Assembly (NCBI RefSeq): GCF_001513975.1
Contig: NZ_KQ947984.1
Coordinates: 1,181,338 to 1,245,337 of the forward strand
From: Streptomyces curacoi
GTDB lineage: Bacteria; Actinomycetota; Actinomycetes; Streptomycetales; Streptomycetaceae
Length of the DNA: 64,000 nucleotides
Reading direction: 5' to 3'
Each line of letters starts with the position of its first letter. Position 1 is the first letter of the stretch. The translations under genes were made by a program, and so were the position numbers. Shown piece after piece: positions 24,207-33,951 of the stretch. The notes under the pieces were generated by a model, which did no database searches, was not told the origin of the DNA, and saw only the letters and a list, made by a program, of their open reading frames with translations.

Positions 24207-25610
24207 GTGACACACTCGCCGAGAAGCACCGCGGCACCACCACCGGCCCAGACCTACGGCCAGCCCCAACCCCAGACCCAGCCCCCAGCCCCCCGCCGCA
24301 CCGCCTTCGCCGAGGGCCTCGACCAGCTCCGCGCCGCCGCCACCACCGAACCCGGCCGCCTCCGCGTCATCGGCGCGTTCCTCGCCGCCCTCGTCGTGGC
24401 CTTCGGCGCCGTAACCGCCTGGCAGATGACCGACAGGTCCACCGCCGCGGACGACGTGGTCAACCGCAGCCAGCCCCTCAGCTCAGACGCGGCCGACATC
24501 TACCGCTCCCTCGCCGACGCCAACACCGCCGCCGCCAGCGGCTACCTCGCCGGCCTCCAGGAGAAGCCGGCCATGCGCGAGGGATACGAGAAGGACATCC
24601 GCACGGCCGCCGCCAAGCTCGTCAAGGCCGCCGCCAACTCCGAACCGGGCTCCGCCTCGGCGAAGACGATCGCGGAACTCAGCAGGCTGCTCCCGGAGTA
24701 CAAGGGCCTGGTCGAAACGGCGAGGGCCAACAACCGCCAGGGCTACCCCGTAGGCGGCGCCTACCTGCGCACCGCGAACGAGATGATGCAGCAGAAGATG
24801 CTGCCCAAGGCCGAGAAGCTGTACCAGACGGAGAACCAGCGCCTCCGCTCCGACTACGCGGACGCGAAGTCCTTCCCCTGGGCCGCCGCAGGCCTCGGCA
24901 TCGTCGCCCTGGCCGCCCTCGCCTGGGCCCAGCACCGCAACTACCTGCGCACGAACCGCGTCCTGAACCACGGCCTCGTCACCGCCACGGCCGCCTCCGT
25001 GGTCGTCCTGCTGTGGCTCACCGTCGCCCACACCGTCGCGCGCGCGGGCCTGAACGACTCCTACGACCACGGCGTCCGCTCGCTGAACGTGCTGAACGAG
25101 GCCCGCATCGCGTCCCTCACGGCCCGCAGTGACGAGAACCTGACCCTGGTCCGCCGGGGAGCGGACACGAAAACGGTCAGCGACAAGGTCGTCGACGCGT
25201 ACGAGTGGGGCTACGACCAGCAGATCGACCAGCTCGCCAAGGCTCTCACCCGAGCGGAGGGCCTCGCCGACGACTCGGCGGGCAAGAAGCCCGTCCAGGA
25301 CGCGAACGGCTTCATGAAGGTCTGGAAGGACCGCCACGGCCTCGCCCGAGTCGACAACGAACGCGGCAACTACCAGGCCGCCCGCGACCGCGTCATCGGC
25401 GCCGCGAAGGAGCCGACGAGCGTCTGCTTCGACAACGTCGACAAGGCCCTGGCCACGGCGCTCACCCACGAACAGAACGAGTTCAGGCAGGCGGCGGGCG
25501 ACGGCCGTGACTCGCTGGCCGGCCTGCCGACCGGCGCCGCGGTCCTCGCGGTCCTGGGCGCGGCCGGCGCGGTGCTCGGTATCGGGCGCAGGCTGTCGGA
25601 GTACCGGTGA
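24207..25610 (+). CDS. glnX: GlnX-like four-helix membrane sensor
   Basis: A 467-residue protein. A Pro/Gln-rich cytoplasmic N-terminus is followed by transmembrane helix 1 (VIGAFLAALVVAFGAVTAW). An extracytoplasmic helical domain (about residues 75-220) leads to helices 2 and 3 (WAAAGLGIVALAALAWA and ATAASVVVLLWLTVAHTVA). A second extracytoplasmic helical domain and helix 4 near the C-terminus (GAAVLAVLGAAGAVLGIG) complete it. Mycobacterial GlnX (Rv0412c), which with GlnH tells PknG about external Asp/Glu, has the same four-helix design and neighbours. The GTG start has GGGGGAGG upstream. Assignment rests on topology plus gene order. Confidence 0.8.
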   Translation: MTHSPRSTAAPPPAQTYGQPQPQTQPPAPRRTAFAEGLDQLRAAATTEPGRLRVIGAFLAALVVAFGAVTAWQMTDRSTAADDVVNRSQPLSSDAADIYRSLADANTAAASGYLAGLQEKPAMREGYEKDIRTAAAKLVKAAANSEPGSASAKTIAELSRLLPEYKGLVETARANNRQGYPVGGAYLRTANEMMQQKMLPKAEKLYQTENQRLRSDYADAKSFPWAAAGLGIVALAALAWAQHRNYLRTNRVLNHGLVTATAASVVVLLWLTVAHTVARAGLNDSYDHGVRSLNVLNEARIASLTARSDENLTLVRRGADTKTVSDKVVDAYEWGYDQQIDQLAKALTRAEGLADDSAGKKPVQDANGFMKVWKDRHGLARVDNERGNYQAARDRVIGAAKEPTSVCFDNVDKALATALTHEQNEFRQAAGDGRDSLAGLPTGAAVLAVLGAAGAVLGIGRRLSEYR

Positions 25611-25624
25611 GAGGGGGCGTGACG

Positions 25625-26698
25625 ATGAACACACGCGATGACACCGGCCGCCTCCACGACGCGCCCCTTCGGCGACGCCTGCGGGCCGCGCTGCGCGGCT
25701 GGGGCGGCGTGGGCGCGATGGCGGCCGTCTGCGCCCTGACGCTGGCCTTCGCGCTGCTGCTCCCCCTCACGCAGTCGCAGAGCCAGGACGCGGGCACGGC
25801 CATCACCGGCCGGGGCGTGGCTCACGGCAGCCAGGTGGAGGCGGAGGACTGCGAGAACCCGCAGAACCAGAGCCTGTCCCCGTCCGGCGGCGACGGCAGC
25901 ACCCCGACCCTGGACGCCATCAAGGACCGCAAGGACCGCCGCCTGATCGTCGGCGTCGACACCAACAGCTACCGCTGGGGCTACCTCGACCCCAACAACC
26001 CCTCAGGTGAACTGGAGGGGTTCGACATCGACCTCGTCCACCGGATCGCCCAGGACATCCTCGGCGACCGCGACGCGGTGCAGTTCAAGGCCATCCCGAC
26101 CAGCCGTCGCATTGAGGCAGTCCAGAAGGGCGAGGTCGACATGGTGGTCCGCACCATGACGATCAACTGCGCCCGCATCGAGCAAGTCGCCTTCTCCGCC
26201 CCGTACTTCGTCACCGGCCAGCAGGTCCTGGCGCCCAAGACGTCGACGATCACCGGGTTCGACAAGAGCCTGGCGAAGAAGAAGGTGTGCTCGGCGGAGG
26301 GCTCGACCGCGTACGACAACCTGGAAGCCGGCCAGAAGTCCGGCGACCTGCCCGCCTCCACCGACATCGGCACCACCGTCCCCAACCAGCTCGACTGCCT
26401 GGTGAAGTTGCAGCTCGGGGAGGTCGACGCGGTCGTGACCGACGGCGCGCTCGCCGCGAGTCAGGCCGCGCAGGATCCCGCGGTCGAGCTCAAGGGCGGC
26501 CTGTTCACCGACGAGTACTACGGCGTGGCGATGAAACGGGGCTCCGACGATCTGGTACGCCAGGTCAACCGGACCCTGGAGAACTACATAGAGGACGGCG
26601 GCTGGAAGGCGTCGTACGAGAAGTGGCTGCACCCGACCATGGACCAGGGCGACAAGAAGTCGGCGTCGGCGACCCCTCCCGAAGCGGACTACAAGTGA
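25625..26698 (+). CDS. glnH: GlnH-like amino-acid-binding protein, membrane-anchored
   Basis: A 357-residue protein with one N-terminal transmembrane segment (MAAVCALTLAFALLLPLTQ) and no good lipobox, then a family 3 solute-binding domain (about residues 90-345). The blocks are LIVGVDTNSYRWGYLDPNNP, GFDIDLVHRIAQDILGD, the Arg-containing PTSRRIEAVQKGEVDMVVRT and the hinge block KVCSAEGSTAYDNL. Family knowledge suggests glutamate or aspartate. The start is ATG 25625 with GAGG 10 bp upstream; GTG 25607, overlapping the previous stop, and GTG 25619 are alternatives. No permease or importer ATPase is adjacent, which fits a sensory rather than an uptake role. Confidence 0.85.
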   Translation: MNTRDDTGRLHDAPLRRRLRAALRGWGGVGAMAAVCALTLAFALLLPLTQSQSQDAGTAITGRGVAHGSQVEAEDCENPQNQSLSPSGGDGSTPTLDAIKDRKDRRLIVGVDTNSYRWGYLDPNNPSGELEGFDIDLVHRIAQDILGDRDAVQFKAIPTSRRIEAVQKGEVDMVVRTMTINCARIEQVAFSAPYFVTGQQVLAPKTSTITGFDKSLAKKKVCSAEGSTAYDNLEAGQKSGDLPASTDIGTTVPNQLDCLVKLQLGEVDAVVTDGALAASQAAQDPAVELKGGLFTDEYYGVAMKRGSDDLVRQVNRTLENYIEDGGWKASYEKWLHPTMDQGDKKSASATPPEADYK

Positions 26699-26787
26699 CC
26701 GACCATCAACTGACCGACGATTGACAGAGCCACACGCGGAACCGACGGACCACACCGACGGACCACAACAGCAGCGAGAGGTGATCG

Positions 26788-28119
26788 ATGGGCGTCACGG
26801 ACCCCGCCGGGCCGGTGATGGACCGGGACGAGGTGGACCGTGCGCTGGCGCGGCTCGGCGCGGAGCACGAGGCGATCGAGACCTCGCTCCTCGCCCTGCA
26901 GGACCACGCGGGCCGCAGACTCCTGGAGGGCGCCGAGCTCACCGGCATCACCAAGGAGCGCTGGACCACCACGGAGGCGTCGATCACGCTGCTGTGGGCG
27001 TACTTCGACGCGTACACGGACGCGCTGCGCGCCGCCCGCGAGATCCGCGCCCGCCGCCGCTGGTCCAGCCGCGACGACCTGGTGGAGCTGACGGAGCTGC
27101 TGCGCGGCGAGTCCGTGACCGTCGCGGGCTCGGCGACCGCGACCGCCAACGCCCCGACGCTGCACGGCGGTTCGGGCAAGCTCAGCGAACAGTTCTCCCT
27201 GGCCACGCTGGTCGACCGGATGAACGAGCTGTACGCGACGAGCCTGGACATGGTCGTCGCTGCCGACGCGGTCTGGTCGGCGCTGCCCGCCCGTATCGAT
27301 TTACTCGCCGCGGAGCTCCAGCGCACACGCCAGCTCGCGCACTCCGTCGGCGTACGCCCCGGCGAGCACCCGGCGGGCGACGACCTGGAGCGCATCACGC
27401 GCACGCTCACCAAGCTGCGCGCGGAGGTGGTGTCCGACCCGCTCGCCTACTGGGTCCCGGCGCAGGGGAGTTCGGCGCCCGGCGGCGGCAAGCCCGACAC
27501 CACGGTCTACGACCGTGAGGCGCGCGCCCTGGAGGACGTACGCCGTGAGATCGACGCGGTCCTGACGGTCCGTCAGGACGCGGAACAGCGTCTGATCAAG
27601 CTGCGCGACGTGCTCTCCCGCGCGGACCGCACGCTCGCCGAGGCCCGCACCGCGCGCGGCGAGGTGCTGGCGAAGATCGCCGCCACGGAGGTGCCGGTCG
27701 TCAGCGGCCCGCCGACCGTGCTGCAGGAGCAGCTGGCGACGGCTGCCGAGTACCGCAGACGGGCGCAGTGGCACCGTCTGTCGCCGCTGCTGGAGTCCCT
27801 GGAGCAGAAGGCGGAGGACGAACTGCTGCGCGCCCGCGAGTCGTTGACCGCGGTCACCGCGCCCCTGGCGGTCCGTGCCGAACTGCGCGGCCGTCTCGAC
27901 GCGTACAAGGCGAAGGTGGCCCGGCACGGGCTCGCCGAGGACCCGTTCCTGATCGAGCGGTACGACGCGGCCCGCCGCATGCTGTGGAGCGCGCCCTGCG
28001 ACCTGCGCGTCGCCGAACAGGCGGTCCTGCGCTACCAGCAGGCGGCCGCCGAGCTGCTCGGCACCGGGCGCGTACCGGGGCCGCGCGGGCCCGAGGACCG
28101 CGGGGGTCAGGGGGCATGA
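26788..28119 (+). CDS. Coiled-coil protein between glnH and pknG, TTA-containing
   Basis: A 443-residue protein of unnamed family. It is nearly all amphipathic helix with long heptad-like stretches (for example REARALEDVRREIDAVLTVR and LEQKAEDELLRARESL). There are no transmembrane helices, signal or catalytic motif. It has one TTA leucine codon, at 27301-27303 in frame, so translation may depend on the bldA tRNA. It sits 90 bp after glnH and 22 bp before pknG, as in other Streptomyces pknG operons as far as I recall. A scaffold between sensor and kinase is a reasonable guess only. Confidence 0.82.
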   Translation: MGVTDPAGPVMDRDEVDRALARLGAEHEAIETSLLALQDHAGRRLLEGAELTGITKERWTTTEASITLLWAYFDAYTDALRAAREIRARRRWSSRDDLVELTELLRGESVTVAGSATATANAPTLHGGSGKLSEQFSLATLVDRMNELYATSLDMVVAADAVWSALPARIDLLAAELQRTRQLAHSVGVRPGEHPAGDDLERITRTLTKLRAEVVSDPLAYWVPAQGSSAPGGGKPDTTVYDREARALEDVRREIDAVLTVRQDAEQRLIKLRDVLSRADRTLAEARTARGEVLAKIAATEVPVVSGPPTVLQEQLATAAEYRRRAQWHRLSPLLESLEQKAEDELLRARESLTAVTAPLAVRAELRGRLDAYKAKVARHGLAEDPFLIERYDAARRMLWSAPCDLRVAEQAVLRYQQAAAELLGTGRVPGPRGPEDRGGQGA

Positions 28120-28141
28120 GGGACAGGGGGGAGTCGTCGTC

Positions 28142-30868
28142 ATGAGCCAGGCACAGCAGACCTGCCAGCGGCCCGACTGCGGCGGGGCGTACGAGGACGT
28201 CGGCGGCGGCGAGCTGTACTGCGACACCTGCGGTCTCGCCCCGGTCGTCTCCGCGACCGGCATGGTCGGTTCGCCGCCCACCGGGGTGACGGGCGGCGGC
28301 CGGGGCTCGGCGGGCAGCGGCAGCTCCCGCGCCGGCAGCCGGGGCAGCTCCCGTACGTCGTCGCAGTCGTCGAAGTCCCGGCGCTCGGTGTCGGGACGGC
28401 TGTCCCGCGCCCTGTCGGGCCGTTCCACGAGCCGCTCGGTGTCAGTGCGCAGCTCCGGCTCCACGGCCGGCTCCAGCGGCCGAGGCCGGCTGGGCGCCGG
28501 GCTGGTCCAGGTGCCGGACGTGCCGCGCCCCGACCCGCGCGCGATGGTGCTGGAGAACCCGGAGGTGCCGGAGCGCAAGCGGTTCTGCTCCCGCTCGGAC
28601 TGCGGCGCGCCCGTCGGCCGGGCCCGCGGTGACCGCCCGGGCCGCACCGAGGGCTTCTGCACGAAGTGCGGCCACCCGTACTCCTTCGTCCCGAAGCTGA
28701 AGGCCGGCGACATCGTGCACGGCCAGTACGAGGTCGTGGGCTGCCTGGCGCACGGCGGCCTGGGCTGGATCTACCTCGCCGTGGACCGGGCCGTCTCCGA
28801 CCGCTGGGTGGTGCTCAAGGGCCTGCTCGACACCGGCGACCAGGACGCGATGGCGGCGGCGATCTCCGAGCGGCGCTTCCTCGCGGAGATCGAGCACGCC
28901 AACATCGTGCGGATCTACAACTTCGTCGAACACCTCGACCAGCGCACGGGCTCGCTCGACGGTTACATCGTCATGGAGTACGTCGGCGGCAAGTCGCTGA
29001 AGGAGATCGCCAACGGCCGCCGCACCCCCGACGGCAGGCGTGACCCGCTCCCCGTCGAGCAGGCGTGCGCGTACGGCATCGAGGCGCTGGAGGCCCTCGG
29101 CCACCTGCACAGCCGCAACCTCCTCTACTGCGACTTCAAGGTCGACAACGCCATCCAGACCGAGGACCAGCTCAAGCTGATCGACATGGGCGCGGTGCGC
29201 AGGATGGACGACGACGAGTCGGCCATCTACGGCACGGTGGGCTACCAGGCGCCGGAGGTCGCGGAGGTCGGCCCGTCGGTGGCGTCCGACCTCTACACCG
29301 TGGCGCGCACCCTGGCCGTCCTGACGTTCGACTTCCAGGGCTACACGAACGTCTACGTCGACTCGCTCCCCGACCCCGACAACATCGAGGTCTTCCGCCG
29401 CTACGAGTCCTTCTACCGCCTCTTGGTCCGCGCCACCGACCCCGACCCGGCCCGCCGGTTCGCCTCCGCGCAGGAGATGACGGAGCAGCTGACGGGCGTG
29501 CTGCGCGAGGTCGTGTCCCTGCAGACGGGGCGGGCGAGGCCGTCGCTGTCGACCCTGTTCGGTCCCGAAGTGCGGGTGACGGACACGGAGTTGTTCCCGA
29601 AGCTGGACGGGGAGGTGTCGCGGCTGGGGGCGCGCGTGGCCCCGCCGGGGCGATGGCGTCGCAGGGCTGTGTCCGGCTCGGCCGCCTCCTCGGGCACGGG
29701 CGCCTTGTCGGGCACGGGCGCCTTGTCCGGCACGGCCGCCTCCTCCGGCGCAGGTGCCCTCTCCGGCACCGGCGCTTCCGCCGGCGCCACGGCCCTTGCG
29801 CTCGCGCCGCCCGCCCACTCCCCCACGGCGTCCCGCCCCGTCGGCATCGCAGGTGCCGCGCGGCCGGGCTCCGGAGGCTTCGGGGGCACAGTCGCGAACG
29901 GCCCGGTCGCCGGTGCCGCGGGCATCGTCAAGGCCGTCAACGCCCCCGCCGCCGCCCTCACCCTTCCCGTGCCCCGTGTCGACCCCACCGACCCCAACGC
30001 CGGTTTCCTCGCGGGCCTGATGACCACCGCGCCGGCCGAGCTGCTGGGCGCGCTCGCCGCCGCGTCGGCGCCGTCGACCGAGACACGGCTGCGGCAGGTG
30101 CGGGCCCGGCTGGAGAACGGCGACGCCGGCTCCGCGCACGAGACCCTGCTTGAGCTGGAGGACGAGCGGCCCGACGACTGGCGGGTGGTCTGGTACCGCG
30201 GTGTGGCAGCGCTGGTCACCGGCGACCACGAGGGCGCCGCGCTCGCCTTCGACGCGATCTACGACGCCTTCCCCGGCGAACCCGCCCCCAAGCTGGCCCT
30301 CGGCCTGTGCGCGGAGGTGCTGGGCCAGCTGGACAACGCCGCCGAGTACTACCACCTCGTGTGGTCGACCGACCCGAGCTATGTGAGCGCCGCCTTCGGG
30401 CTCGCCCGCGTCCAGCTCGCGAGCGGTGACCGCCGCGGCGCCGTACGGACTTTGGAGTCGGTCCCGGAAAGCTCCATTCACTACACGGCCGCACGTGTCG
30501 CGGCCGTCCGCGCCCGGCTGCGTGGGCGCACGGCGGTCGCCGCCGACGTACCCTTCCTGGACGACCTGACCGCCGCCGCGGGCCAGGTCGAGGCGCTGGA
30601 CGCGTACGGTCTGGATCCGGCGCGCCGGGAGCAGTTGTCGGCGGAAGTCCTCGGCTGCGCGCTGGACTGGGTACTCTCCGGGGGCCAGGGTTCCGCCCCG
30701 CCCGCCTCCGGAGGACGGACGCTGCTCGGCAGCGGCCTGGACGAGCGGGGACTGCGTTTCGGCCTGGAGCGTTCGTACCGCACGCTGGCCCGGCTCGCAC
30801 GGGGCGGCGAGGAGAGGATCGACCTGGTGGAACGTGCCAACCGTTACCGCCCCCGGACGTGGGTGTAG
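28142..30868 (+). CDS. pknG: PknG-type serine/threonine kinase
   Basis: A 908-residue protein. Its domains in order: zinc ribbon 1 (CQRPDCGG...CDTCG, residues about 7-31); Ser/Arg-rich linker; rubredoxin-like zinc ribbon 2 (CSRSDCGA...CTKCGHPYSF, about 145-180); kinase domain (about 190-460) with Lys in WVVLKGLL, the catalytic loop YCDFKVDN in place of HRD, and IDMG in place of DFG; Ala/Gly-rich linker; TPR domain to the C-terminus (VWYRGVAALVTGDHEGAA, FPGEPAPKLALGLCAE, VWSTDPSYVSAAFGLARVQ). The TPR blocks match mycobacterial PknG closely. It is cytosolic and controls glutamate metabolism in relatives. Compared with M. tuberculosis PknG, it has an extra N-terminal zinc ribbon and a longer linker. 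Confidence 0.95.
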   Translation: MSQAQQTCQRPDCGGAYEDVGGGELYCDTCGLAPVVSATGMVGSPPTGVTGGGRGSAGSGSSRAGSRGSSRTSSQSSKSRRSVSGRLSRALSGRSTSRSVSVRSSGSTAGSSGRGRLGAGLVQVPDVPRPDPRAMVLENPEVPERKRFCSRSDCGAPVGRARGDRPGRTEGFCTKCGHPYSFVPKLKAGDIVHGQYEVVGCLAHGGLGWIYLAVDRAVSDRWVVLKGLLDTGDQDAMAAAISERRFLAEIEHANIVRIYNFVEHLDQRTGSLDGYIVMEYVGGKSLKEIANGRRTPDGRRDPLPVEQACAYGIEALEALGHLHSRNLLYCDFKVDNAIQTEDQLKLIDMGAVRRMDDDESAIYGTVGYQAPEVAEVGPSVASDLYTVARTLAVLTFDFQGYTNVYVDSLPDPDNIEVFRRYESFYRLLVRATDPDPARRFASAQEMTEQLTGVLREVVSLQTGRARPSLSTLFGPEVRVTDTELFPKLDGEVSRLGARVAPPGRWRRRAVSGSAASSGTGALSGTGALSGTAASSGAGALSGTGASAGATALALAPPAHSPTASRPVGIAGAARPGSGGFGGTVANGPVAGAAGIVKAVNAPAAALTLPVPRVDPTDPNAGFLAGLMTTAPAELLGALAAASAPSTETRLRQVRARLENGDAGSAHETLLELEDERPDDWRVVWYRGVAALVTGDHEGAALAFDAIYDAFPGEPAPKLALGLCAEVLGQLDNAAEYYHLVWSTDPSYVSAAFGLARVQLASGDRRGAVRTLESVPESSIHYTAARVAAVRARLRGRTAVAADVPFLDDLTAAAGQVEALDAYGLDPARREQLSAEVLGCALDWVLSGGQGSAPPASGGRTLLGSGLDERGLRFGLERSYRTLARLARGGEERIDLVERANRYRPRTWV

Positions 30869-30871
30869 TTG

Positions 30872-32383
30872 ATGTCGCAGATGCCCCAGCTGTCCGCCTG
30901 CCCGAGCTGCGAATGGCCGCTCGAGTCGGGTGACCGTTTCTGCGGTGCGTGCGGATACGACCTGTCCGCCGTGCCCGTACGGCCGGACGACAACCCGACC
31001 ATCGCCATGAACGGCTCGGTGCCGCCCCCTGCCACGGGCGCGCCCGGCGCGGACTGGCCCGTCAGCCCGGCGCCGGACGGCTCGGGCACCCGCGCGGGCG
31101 CACATTGGCCGACGAGCCGTCAGGGCACCGACCCGGGCGGGTACGGACTGCCTCCGGGCACGCCCCCGCCCCCGCAGTCACCGCCGCACGGCGCGCCGGT
31201 GTCCCCGGCGGCGAGCGTTCCCGACGTACCGCCGGGCTTCCCGGCGTCCACCGGCCCGGGTTTCCCCGGCGTACCGGCCCCCGGCGGCCCCGGCGTCCCG
31301 TCGGCCCCGGGGACACCGCCGGCGCCCGCCGATCCGCCCGCCCCACCCGCCCCGTCCGGCTCCCCGGTCTCCGGCGTACGGTTCGACCACCCACCCGAGC
31401 CCGACGAGTACCCCCTGCAGGCGCCGGACCCGCGCATCGCCGCCGAGCTGCCGACGCCGCGCGAGGGCACCAAGGTGTGCGTGGCCTGCCGTGCGGGCCA
31501 CGTCGACCACGACGGCTACTGCGAGAACTGCGGGCACGCCCAGCCGCGCGAACGCGACCACATGGAGCAGGACGCCGGCCCGGTCGCCGCCGTCAGCGAC
31601 CGCGGTCTGCGCCATCACCGCAACGAGGACGCGTTCGCCGTCGGCTGCACCGAGCTGCCCGACGGCCGGCCCGCGGTGGTGGCGATCGTCTGTGACGGCG
31701 TGTCCTCGGCGACCCGCCCCGACGACGCCTCGATGGCCGCGTCCCGGGCGGCGAGCGAGTCGCTGCTGGCCGCCCTGCCGCGCGGCACGCACCCGCAGCA
31801 GGCCATGCACGAGGCGATCGTCGCCGCCTCGAACGCGGTCAACGCCCTCGCCGACGAACCGGCCACGGCCCGCGAACACGCCCCGCACCAGAACGCCCCC
31901 GCCTGCACGATCGTCGGCTCCGTGGTGACGCCCGAGCTGCTGATCGTCGGCTGGGTCGGTGACAGCCGCGCCTACTGGGTCCCGGTGGACCGGAGCTCTC
32001 CCCCGGCCCGGCTCACCGAGGACGACTCGTGGGCCGCGCAGATGGTCGCCGCGGGCCTGATGAACGAGGCCGAGGCGTACGCCGACGAGCGCGCCCACGC
32101 CATCACCGGCTGGCTCGGCGCGGACGCCTACGAACTGGAGCCGCACACGGCGTCCTTCAAGCCGGACCGTCCGGGTGTCGTGGTGGTCTGCACGGACGGG
32201 CTGTGGAACTACGCGGAGGCGGCCGAGCACATGGCCGAGGTCGTGCCCCTCGACGCCGCCGCGCGCCCCCTGCACTGCGCCCAGGTACTGGTCGGTCACG
32301 CCCTCGACGGCGGGGGCCACGACAACGTAACAGTGGCCGTCCTGCCGTTCCCGGCGCCGCCGATGGGGGCAGGATCGGCCTGA
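30872..32383 (+). CDS. PP2C-family serine/threonine phosphatase with zinc ribbons
   Basis: A 503-residue protein. Zinc ribbon 1 is CPSCEWPLESGDRFCGACG (residues 9-27). A Pro/Gly-rich linker to about residue 190 leads to zinc ribbon 2 (CVACRAGHVDHDGYCENCG). The PP2C domain has SDRGLRHHRNEDAF, VCDGVSS with the metal-binding Asp, VGWVGDSRAYW and GGHDNVTVAV. ATG 30872 follows the pknG stop by 3 bp; TTG 30869 is less likely. It probably opposes PknG on shared substrates, such as the FHA protein downstream. All metal-ligand motifs look intact. Confidence 0.92.
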   Translation: MSQMPQLSACPSCEWPLESGDRFCGACGYDLSAVPVRPDDNPTIAMNGSVPPPATGAPGADWPVSPAPDGSGTRAGAHWPTSRQGTDPGGYGLPPGTPPPPQSPPHGAPVSPAASVPDVPPGFPASTGPGFPGVPAPGGPGVPSAPGTPPAPADPPAPPAPSGSPVSGVRFDHPPEPDEYPLQAPDPRIAAELPTPREGTKVCVACRAGHVDHDGYCENCGHAQPRERDHMEQDAGPVAAVSDRGLRHHRNEDAFAVGCTELPDGRPAVVAIVCDGVSSATRPDDASMAASRAASESLLAALPRGTHPQQAMHEAIVAASNAVNALADEPATAREHAPHQNAPACTIVGSVVTPELLIVGWVGDSRAYWVPVDRSSPPARLTEDDSWAAQMVAAGLMNEAEAYADERAHAITGWLGADAYELEPHTASFKPDRPGVVVVCTDGLWNYAEAAEHMAEVVPLDAAARPLHCAQVLVGHALDGGGHDNVTVAVLPFPAPPMGAGSA

Positions 32384-32479
32384 GGCCGTGGAGCGGGGAC
32401 GGGCCTCATCGGACCGGAGGGGACCGGTCCGCCGACAGCCATGGCCCCATCATGGGGTTTTAGGGGGATTTGAGAACGC

Positions 32480-33826
32480 ATGGCCAATTTCTCGAAGTCG
32501 AACGTGCCGCAGTTCTCGGTGGACGTGTATCAGAACGAGTACCTGCCGGAGGGCGGTCGCGAGGTCAACGCGATCGTCACGGTGACCGCGACCGGCGGCG
32601 GCACGATCGGAAGCGCGGTCGCGGCACCCCACCTCTACGCGCCGGGACAGGGCCCGTCCGCGGCTGTGGCGATCATGGTCGACTGCTCGGGGTCGATGGA
32701 CTACCCGCCGACCAAGATGCGCAACGCCCGCGACGCCACGGCCGCCGCGATCGACACCCTGCGCGACGGCGTGCACTTCGCGGTGATCGGCGGCACGCAC
32801 GTGGCCAAGGAGGTCTACCCGGGCGGCGGCCGGCTGGCCGTGGCCGACGCCACCACCCGTGACCAGGCCAAGCAGGCCCTGCGCAGGCTGAGCGCGGGCG
32901 GCGGTACGGCCATCGGCACCTGGCTGCGCCTCGCCGACCGGCTGCTGTCCTCGGCCGACGTCGCCATCCGGCACGGCATCCTGCTCACCGACGGCCGCAA
33001 CGAACACGAGTCGCCGCAGGACCTTAGGGCCGCGCTCGGCGCGTGCGCCGGCCGTTTCACCTGTGACGCGCGCGGCGTGGGCACCGACTGGGAAGTGAAA
33101 GAAGTCACAGGGATCGCCTCCGCCCTGCTCGGCAGCGCCGACATCGTCGCCGACCCGGCCGGTCTCGCCGCCGACTTCACGCGGATGATGGAGACGGCGA
33201 TGGGCAAGGAGGTCGCGGACGTCGCCCTTCGGGTGTGGACGCCGGTGGGCACGACCATCAAGTTCGTCAAGCAAGTCGCCCCCACGGTCGAGGAGTTGAC
33301 CGACCGCCGCACCGAGGCCGGGCCGCGCGCCGGGGACTACCCCACGGGCTCCTGGGGAGACGAGTCCCGTGACTACCACGTCTGTGTCGAGGTGCCCGCC
33401 GCCGGCCTCGGCCAGGAGATGCTCGCCGCCCGGATTTCCCTGGTCGTCCCGCAATCCGACGGCACCGCCCAGCCGTTGGGCGCCCAGGGCCTCGTACGGG
33501 CCGTATGGACCGACGACATGACCGCCTCGACCTCGATCAACCCGCAGGTCGCCCACTACACCGGCCAGGCCGAACTGGCACAGGCCATCCAACAAGGGCT
33601 TGATCTTCGCAAAGCGGGAGATGTCGATGGAGCAACGGCCAAACTGGGCCGGGCGGTTCAGCTCGCCAGCGAGTCCGGAAACGCGGATACGGCGAAACTC
33701 CTTGCGAAGGTGGTGGACGTGGTCGATGCCGCGGCAGGTACTGTGCGACTGAAGGCGAAGGTCGCGGAGGCCGACGAGATGACTCTCGAAACCCGGTCGA
33801 CAAAGACTGTTCGTGTAAAGAAGTGA
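32480..33826 (+). CDS. von Willebrand factor A domain protein
   Basis: A 448-residue cytoplasmic protein. After a beta-rich N-terminus (FSVDVYQNEYLPEGGREVNA) comes a vWA domain with a complete MIDAS: DCSGSMD (about residue 71), Thr in GGGTAIGTWL and Asp in LLTDGRNEHE. A beta domain and a C-terminal helical part with a TPR-like pair (AQAIQQGLDLRKAGDVDGAT) follow. It has no signal peptide. It lies between the phosphatase and FHA genes, so a metal-dependent adaptor in the kinase pathway is likely. The target is unknown. Confidence 0.9.
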   Translation: MANFSKSNVPQFSVDVYQNEYLPEGGREVNAIVTVTATGGGTIGSAVAAPHLYAPGQGPSAAVAIMVDCSGSMDYPPTKMRNARDATAAAIDTLRDGVHFAVIGGTHVAKEVYPGGGRLAVADATTRDQAKQALRRLSAGGGTAIGTWLRLADRLLSSADVAIRHGILLTDGRNEHESPQDLRAALGACAGRFTCDARGVGTDWEVKEVTGIASALLGSADIVADPAGLAADFTRMMETAMGKEVADVALRVWTPVGTTIKFVKQVAPTVEELTDRRTEAGPRAGDYPTGSWGDESRDYHVCVEVPAAGLGQEMLAARISLVVPQSDGTAQPLGAQGLVRAVWTDDMTASTSINPQVAHYTGQAELAQAIQQGLDLRKAGDVDGATAKLGRAVQLASESGNADTAKLLAKVVDVVDAAAGTVRLKAKVAEADEMTLETRSTKTVRVKK

Positions 33827-33951
33827 CTCAGTAGAGCCGCAGTAGTGCCCTGGTAGTGCCCAAGCAGGACCCTGAAAAGCAGCGAGCCTGACCCCTTGGG
33901 GTTGGAGAAATCCGGTCGAAACGGCCGGAAAGGAGAGGGGGAAGCGCCGAC

